Shown here: positions 60,181 through 64,000 of the stretch, piece by piece
Layout: every line of letters starts with the position of its first letter
Position numbering within the stretch: position 1 is the first letter of the stretch
NCBI RefSeq assembly: GCF_019168305.1
Contig: NZ_JAHTBI010000016.1
Span: 34,686 to 98,685 of the forward strand
Direction of reading: 5' to 3'
From: Pseudomonas aegrilactucae
GTDB lineage: Bacteria; Pseudomonadota; Gammaproteobacteria; Pseudomonadales; Pseudomonadaceae
Length of the DNA: 64,000 bases
Translations under genes and position numbers: made by a program
Notes under the pieces: model-generated
What the model saw: the letters and a program-made list of their open reading frames with translations, nothing else
Told to the model about the DNA's origin: nothing
Database searches by the model: none

Positions 60181-61008
60181 TCAGTCATTGCTGAGTAGGA
60201 AGTTTCCGCTTTTAGCGGTGTCTGCGTCTGAATCCAGCGTCTGCACCTGTGCTTCGTCCTTCAGGTTGACCCCTGACAACTGGCGGCGGCAGGCTTCGCG
60301 CATCAGGTACAGCAGCCGGTGGGCGGCCATGCCGTAGCTAAGACCTTCAAGGCGTACGTTGGAGATGCAGTTGCGGTAGGCGTCGGTGAGGCCCACCTTC
60401 GGGTTGTAGGTGAAGTACAGCCCCAGGCTGTCGGGTGAACTCAGCCCAGGGCGCTCGCCGATCAGAATCACGCTCATGCGCGCGCCCAGCAGTTGGCCCA
60501 CTTCGTCGGCCACCGCCACGCGACCTTGCTCCACCAGCAGTACCGGCGCGGTGGACCAGCCCTCGGCGCCGATGTGTTCTTCCAGGCGGTTCAGAAAGGG
60601 CACGGCATGTCGGTGCACCGCCAGCGCCGAGAGGCCGTCGGCGACGATGATCGCCAGGTCCACGCCGCCCGGGTTGGCCTGGGCATGCTCGCGCAGTTGC
60701 TGCGCCGAATCCTCGTGCAGGCGACGGCCCAGGTCCGGGCGTTGCAGGTAGTTGTGGCGGTCGCTGGCGGCGCTGTGCAGCAACAGGCTGTCGCGCCCGC
60801 GTTCCCGCAGTTGCTCGCGCAGGCCGGTGTGGTCGAAGGCCAGGTGCACGGCATCGCGCGCCTGTGCATGGGCAGACTGGAAGTCCAGTTGCGCACGGGT
60901 CGGCAGGCTGGTACCGGTGCGCCCCAGGGCGATGCGCGCCGGGGTCAGGCGGCGCAGGTCGAGCCAGGGATTGTCGCTGTTGTCATACTGCGTCGGTTGC
61001 TTGTCCAT
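60181..61008 (-). CDS. eutC: Ethanolamine ammonia-lyase light chain
   Basis: A 275-residue small subunit of the adenosylcobalamin-dependent lyase that turns ethanolamine into acetaldehyde and ammonia. Family segments are [50 protein letters not shown] and [21 protein letters not shown]. It starts 12 bases after eutB. No microcompartment genes appear in the window, as usual in pseudomonads. Confidence 0.97.
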   Translation of the reverse strand: MDKQPTQYDNSDNPWLDLRRLTPARIALGRTGTSLPTRAQLDFQSAHAQARDAVHLAFDHTGLREQLRERGRDSLLLHSAASDRHNYLQRPDLGRRLHEDSAQQLREHAQANPGGVDLAIIVADGLSALAVHRHAVPFLNRLEEHIGAEGWSTAPVLLVEQGRVAVADEVGQLLGARMSVILIGERPGLSSPDSLGLYFTYNPKVGLTDAYRNCISNVRLEGLSYGMAAHRLLYLMREACRRQLSGVNLKDEAQVQTLDSDADTAKSGNFLLSND

Positions 61009-61020
61009 GGTGTGGCTCGC

Positions 61021-62415
61021 TTATCCCAGTTGCGCCAAAGCCTGGCGAAAGGCCGGCGGCAGGTCGTTGCCGAAACGCACCCGGCCATCGGCCTGGGTGA
61101 AGATGCCCATGCGCGCCAGCCAGCCCTCGAACTCCGGCGCCGGCTTCAACCCCAGGGTCTGGCGCGCATACAGCGCGTCGTGGAACGAGGTGGTCTGGTA
61201 GTTGAGCATGATGTCGTCGGAGCCGGGGATGCCCATGATGAAGTTGATCCCGGCCACCCCGAGCAGGGTCAGCAGGGTGTCCATGTCGTCCTGGTCGGCT
61301 TCGGCATGGTTGGTGTAGCAGATGTCGCAGCCCATCGGCACGCCCAGCAGCTTGCCGCAGAAGTGGTCCTCGAGACCGGCGCGGATGATCTGCTTGCCGT
61401 TGTAGAGGTACTCCGGGCCGATGAAGCCGACCACGGTGTTGACCAGGAACGGCTTGAAGTGCCGGGCCACGGCGTAGGCGCGGGTTTCGCAGGTCTGCTG
61501 GTCGACGCCATGGTGGGCGTTGGCCGACAGCGCGCTGCCCTGGCCGGTCTCGAAGTACATCAGGTTCTGCCCCAGGGTGCCGCGGTTCAGGCTCAGGCCC
61601 GCGTCGTAGCCTTCCTGCAGCACGTTGAGGTTGATGCCGAAGCTGGCGTTGGCCGCCTCGGTGCCGGCAATCGACTGGAACACCAGGTCCAGCGGCACGC
61701 CGCGGTTGATCGCCTCGATCGAGGTGGTGACGTGGGTAAGCACGCAGGCCTGGGTGGGGATGTCGTAGCGCTGGATGATTGCGTCGAGCATCTCCAGCAG
61801 GGCGCAGATCGACGAGAGGCTGTCGGTGGCCGGGTTGATGCCGATCATCGCGTCGCCGTTGCCGTACAGCAGGCCGTCGAGAATGCTTGCGGCGATACCG
61901 GCCGGCTCGTCGGTGGGGTGGTTGGGTTGCAGGCGGGTCGACAGGCGCCCGCGCAGGCCCAGGGTGCCGCGAAAGCGGGTGACCACGCGAATCTTCTGCG
62001 CCACCAGCACCAGGTCCTGCACGCGCATGATCTTCGACACTGCCGCGGCCATCTCCGGCGTCAGGCCGGGGGCCAGGGCGCGCAGGCTGTGCTCGTCGGC
62101 CTGCTCGCTCAGCAGCCAGTCGCGAAAGCCGCCGACGGTCAGGTGGCTGACCGGGGCGAAGGCCTGTCTGTCGTGGGTATCGATGATCAGCCGGGTGACT
62201 TCATCGTCTTCGTAGGGGATCAACGCTTCGCTCAGAAAATGCGCGAGCGGGATATCCGCCAGCGCCATCTGCGCGGCCACCCGCTCGGCATCGTTGCTGG
62301 CAGCAACACCTGCGAGAAAATCCCCCGAGCGCGCCGGGCTGGCCTTGGCCATCACCTCTTTGAGGCTGTCGAAGCGGTAGGTCTGGGTGCCCACCGCGTG
62401 TACAAAACTGCTCAT
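61021..62415 (-). CDS. eutB: Ethanolamine ammonia-lyase heavy chain
   Basis: A 464-residue catalytic subunit (TIM barrel) of ethanolamine ammonia-lyase. Conserved stretches are YRFDSLKEVMAKASPARSGD, NGDAMIGINPATDSL, ACVLTHVTTSIEAI, GSALSANAHHGVDQQTCETRAYAVAR and GCDICYTNHAEADQDDMDTL. ATG 62415 is chosen; the frame before it is not family-like. It lies 46 bases after the permease gene, giving an operon eat-eutB-eutC. Confidence 0.97.
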   Translation of the reverse strand: MSSFVHAVGTQTYRFDSLKEVMAKASPARSGDFLAGVAASNDAERVAAQMALADIPLAHFLSEALIPYEDDEVTRLIIDTHDRQAFAPVSHLTVGGFRDWLLSEQADEHSLRALAPGLTPEMAAAVSKIMRVQDLVLVAQKIRVVTRFRGTLGLRGRLSTRLQPNHPTDEPAGIAASILDGLLYGNGDAMIGINPATDSLSSICALLEMLDAIIQRYDIPTQACVLTHVTTSIEAINRGVPLDLVFQSIAGTEAANASFGINLNVLQEGYDAGLSLNRGTLGQNLMYFETGQGSALSANAHHGVDQQTCETRAYAVARHFKPFLVNTVVGFIGPEYLYNGKQIIRAGLEDHFCGKLLGVPMGCDICYTNHAEADQDDMDTLLTLLGVAGINFIMGIPGSDDIMLNYQTTSFHDALYARQTLGLKPAPEFEGWLARMGIFTQADGRVRFGNDLPPAFRQALAQLG

Positions 62416-62461
62416 GTGCAATCTCCAGGGCGCCGCAGGCCTGGCCTGCGGCGCGGGGCGG

Positions 62462-63910
62462 TCAATGCAAGGCTTCTTCGGCCTTCTGGATCGCGGCAAA
62501 CTCCTCCTCCGGGGTGCCGGCCACCAGGTGATGGCGGCTGTAGAACGCAAAGTACGCGATCAGCACGCCATAGATGATCGCGGCGCCCACCACCACCCGC
62601 GGGTCGACCAGAAAACCTGCAACCACTGCGATGCACGCCAGCACCAGGGCCACGCCCGAGGTGAAGATACCGCCCGGGGTACGGTACGGCCGCTCCATTT
62701 TGGGGCGTTTGATGCGCAGGGTGATGTGCGCGGCCATCATCAGTACATAAGACAGCGTAGCGCCGAATACCGCCACCAGGATCAGCAGGTCACCCTGGCC
62801 GGTCAGCGACAGCGCGAAACCGATGATGCCGGGGATGATCAGCGCCAGTACCGGGGCCTTGCTCTTGTTGGTCTGCGAGAGTTTGCGCGGCAGGTAGCCG
62901 GCGCGCGACAAGGCGAAGATCTGCCGCGAATAGGCGTAGATGATCGAGAAGAAGCTGGCGATCAGGCCGGCCAGGCCGACCAGGTTGACGAAACCGCCCA
63001 TCCAGGTCGAGCCGCCATAGGCCTTGGCCAGCGCTTCGACCAGCGGGTTGCCCGAGCTTTTCAGGGCTTCGGCTCCCGCACCGCCCGGGCCCACCACCAG
63101 AATCAGCAGGGCGAACGCCAGCAGCACCAGCATTGCGCCGATCAGGCCGCGGGGCAGGTCGCGCTTGGGGTTCTTGGTTTCTTCGGCGGCCAGCGGTACG
63201 CCTTCGACCGCAAGGAAGAACCAGATTGCATAAGGGATCGCGGCCCACACGCCCACGTAGCCGAATGGCAGGAAGCTGCTGGCGCCGACCGCATCGGTCT
63301 TGGCGATGTCGAACAGGTTGTTCGAATCGAAGTGCGGCACCATCGCGATCAGGAACACCGCCAGGGCAATGGCGGCCACCGCGGTGATGATGAACATCAG
63401 CTTGAGCGCTTCGCCCACGCCGAAGATGTGGATGCCGATGAAGATGATGTAGAACGCGAGGTAGATCACCCAGCCGCCGATGCCGAACAGCGACTCGCAG
63501 TAGGCGCCGATGAACACCGCGATCGCGGCGGGCGCGATGGCGTATTCGATGAGGATCGCGGTGCCGGTCAGAAACCCGCCCCAGGGTCCGAACGCGCTGC
63601 GCGCGAAGCCGTAGCCACCGCCGGCGGTGGGGATCATCGAGGACAGTTCGGCCAGCGAGAAGCACATGCACAGGTACATCGTGGCCATCAGCAATGTGGC
63701 CAGGAACATGCCGCCCCAGCCGCCCTGGGCCAGGCCGAAGTTCCAGCCGGCGTAGTCACCGGAAATCACGTATGCAACGCCCAGCCCCACCAGCAGCACC
63801 CAGCCGGCCGCGCCCTTTTTCAGTTCGCGTTGCTGGAAGTACTCGGAGCCGACCTTTTCGAAATCAACGGAGTTGCCTGCCGGCGTGTTGCCGGAATGAT
63901 CGCTTGGCAT
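62462..63910 (-). CDS. eat: Ethanolamine permease (APC family)
   Basis: A 482-residue importer with about twelve helices. Characteristic stretches are GWVLLVGLGVAYVISGDYAGWNFGLAQGGWGGM, SSMIPTAGGGYGFARSAFGPWGG, PYAIWFFLAVEGVPLAAEETKNPKRDLPRG and SRAGYLPRKLSQTNKSKAPV. It supplies ethanolamine to EutBC. Both a GTG at 63919 and an ATG at 63910 are in frame; AGGTG lies about 6 bases before the ATG, which is preferred. The upstream controller is outside the window. Confidence 0.94.
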   Translation of the reverse strand: MPSDHSGNTPAGNSVDFEKVGSEYFQQRELKKGAAGWVLLVGLGVAYVISGDYAGWNFGLAQGGWGGMFLATLLMATMYLCMCFSLAELSSMIPTAGGGYGFARSAFGPWGGFLTGTAILIEYAIAPAAIAVFIGAYCESLFGIGGWVIYLAFYIIFIGIHIFGVGEALKLMFIITAVAAIALAVFLIAMVPHFDSNNLFDIAKTDAVGASSFLPFGYVGVWAAIPYAIWFFLAVEGVPLAAEETKNPKRDLPRGLIGAMLVLLAFALLILVVGPGGAGAEALKSSGNPLVEALAKAYGGSTWMGGFVNLVGLAGLIASFFSIIYAYSRQIFALSRAGYLPRKLSQTNKSKAPVLALIIPGIIGFALSLTGQGDLLILVAVFGATLSYVLMMAAHITLRIKRPKMERPYRTPGGIFTSGVALVLACIAVVAGFLVDPRVVVGAAIIYGVLIAYFAFYSRHHLVAGTPEEEFAAIQKAEEALH

Positions 63911-63930
63911 AGGGTTCACCTGTTCTTTTT

Positions 63931-63999
63931 CTAGTCACCGGCGGATGCCGGCCTGTGGTGATGGTCTTGCAGGAAGCGAGCCAGCGCGGTTCCCGGCCG
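63931..63999 (-). other. Possible 3' end of an upstream gene cut by the window edge
   Basis: The minus-strand frame ending at TAG 63931-63933 stays open to the edge (22 codons: RPGTALARFLQDHHHRPASAGD). It may be the tail of a gene preceding the ethanolamine operon, but it is too short to judge. Confidence 0.3.
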
Positions 64000-64000
64000 G

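Noticed and set aside
60493..62577. A 694-codon plus-strand frame opposite eutB/eutC.
   Set aside because: It is antisense to two unmistakable ethanolamine ammonia-lyase genes.

Overview
The window is a GC-rich, densely coding stretch of a Pseudomonas chromosome, most likely from the P. putida group. The evidence is gene order: katA-ferritin-uvrA-MFS-ssb, then ribD-ribE-ribBX-ribH-nusB-thiL-pgpA-ribA-dxs-ispA-xseB, then ppa-mtfA-dedA-GNAT-eutC-eutB-ethanolamine permease. REP-type palindromes in the gaps are also typical of that group. No rRNA, canonical tRNA, CRISPR array, insertion sequence or prophage was seen.

Layout. 1-5.98 kb: end of catalase, a heme-less ferritin, uvrA, a YajR-like exporter and ssb. 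6-11.5 kb: an accessory block with a MocR regulator, its putative operators, and a divergent operon for an Fe(II)/2-oxoglutarate oxygenase, a TauE-type exporter and a YdfG-like hydroxy-acid dehydrogenase; two unknown proteins lie downstream of the regulator. 11.5-18.6 kb: asparaginase, alanine symporter, XRE regulator, hydrolase, two nucleotide-sugar-type SDR genes and OmpW behind an ANR-like site. 18.7-21.9 kb: a zinc-responsive zrgA/ABC operon behind a Zur-like box. 22-35.7 kb: CnoX, nrdR, the riboflavin cluster, and dxs-ispA-xseB.

35.9-39.6 kb: an MBOAT acyltransferase with two SGNH proteins; the architecture and catalytic spacing resemble the PatA/PatB/Ape1 peptidoglycan O-acetylation set. 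39.9-47.9 kb: an esterase, then the RNA-repair locus: rtcR facing a sigma-54 promoter, a long hairpin-rich leader, slipin, rtcB, an RlaP-type nucleotidyltransferase and two uncharacterised membrane proteins, with no rtcA. 47.8-53.1 kb: an EamA transporter facing a LysR regulator, a CheC-type response regulator with a diguanylate cyclase, and a BdlA-like PAS chemoreceptor. 53.2-57.1 kb: an accessory island (NADAR enzyme, unknown membrane protein, kinase-fold protein, cI/LexA-like regulator) bounded by two copies of the same 43-bp element. 57.2-64 kb: ppa, mtfA, dedA, an acetyltransferase and ethanolamine use.

Most noteworthy: the structured leader of the rtc operon; the duplicated promoter/operator element next to a regulator whose protease dyad is lost; the oxygenase/dehydrogenase/exporter operon; the putative peptidoglycan O-acetylation cluster; and three single-base frame breaks (16971 epimerase, xseB, MBOAT), two of them in homopolymers, which may be assembly errors.
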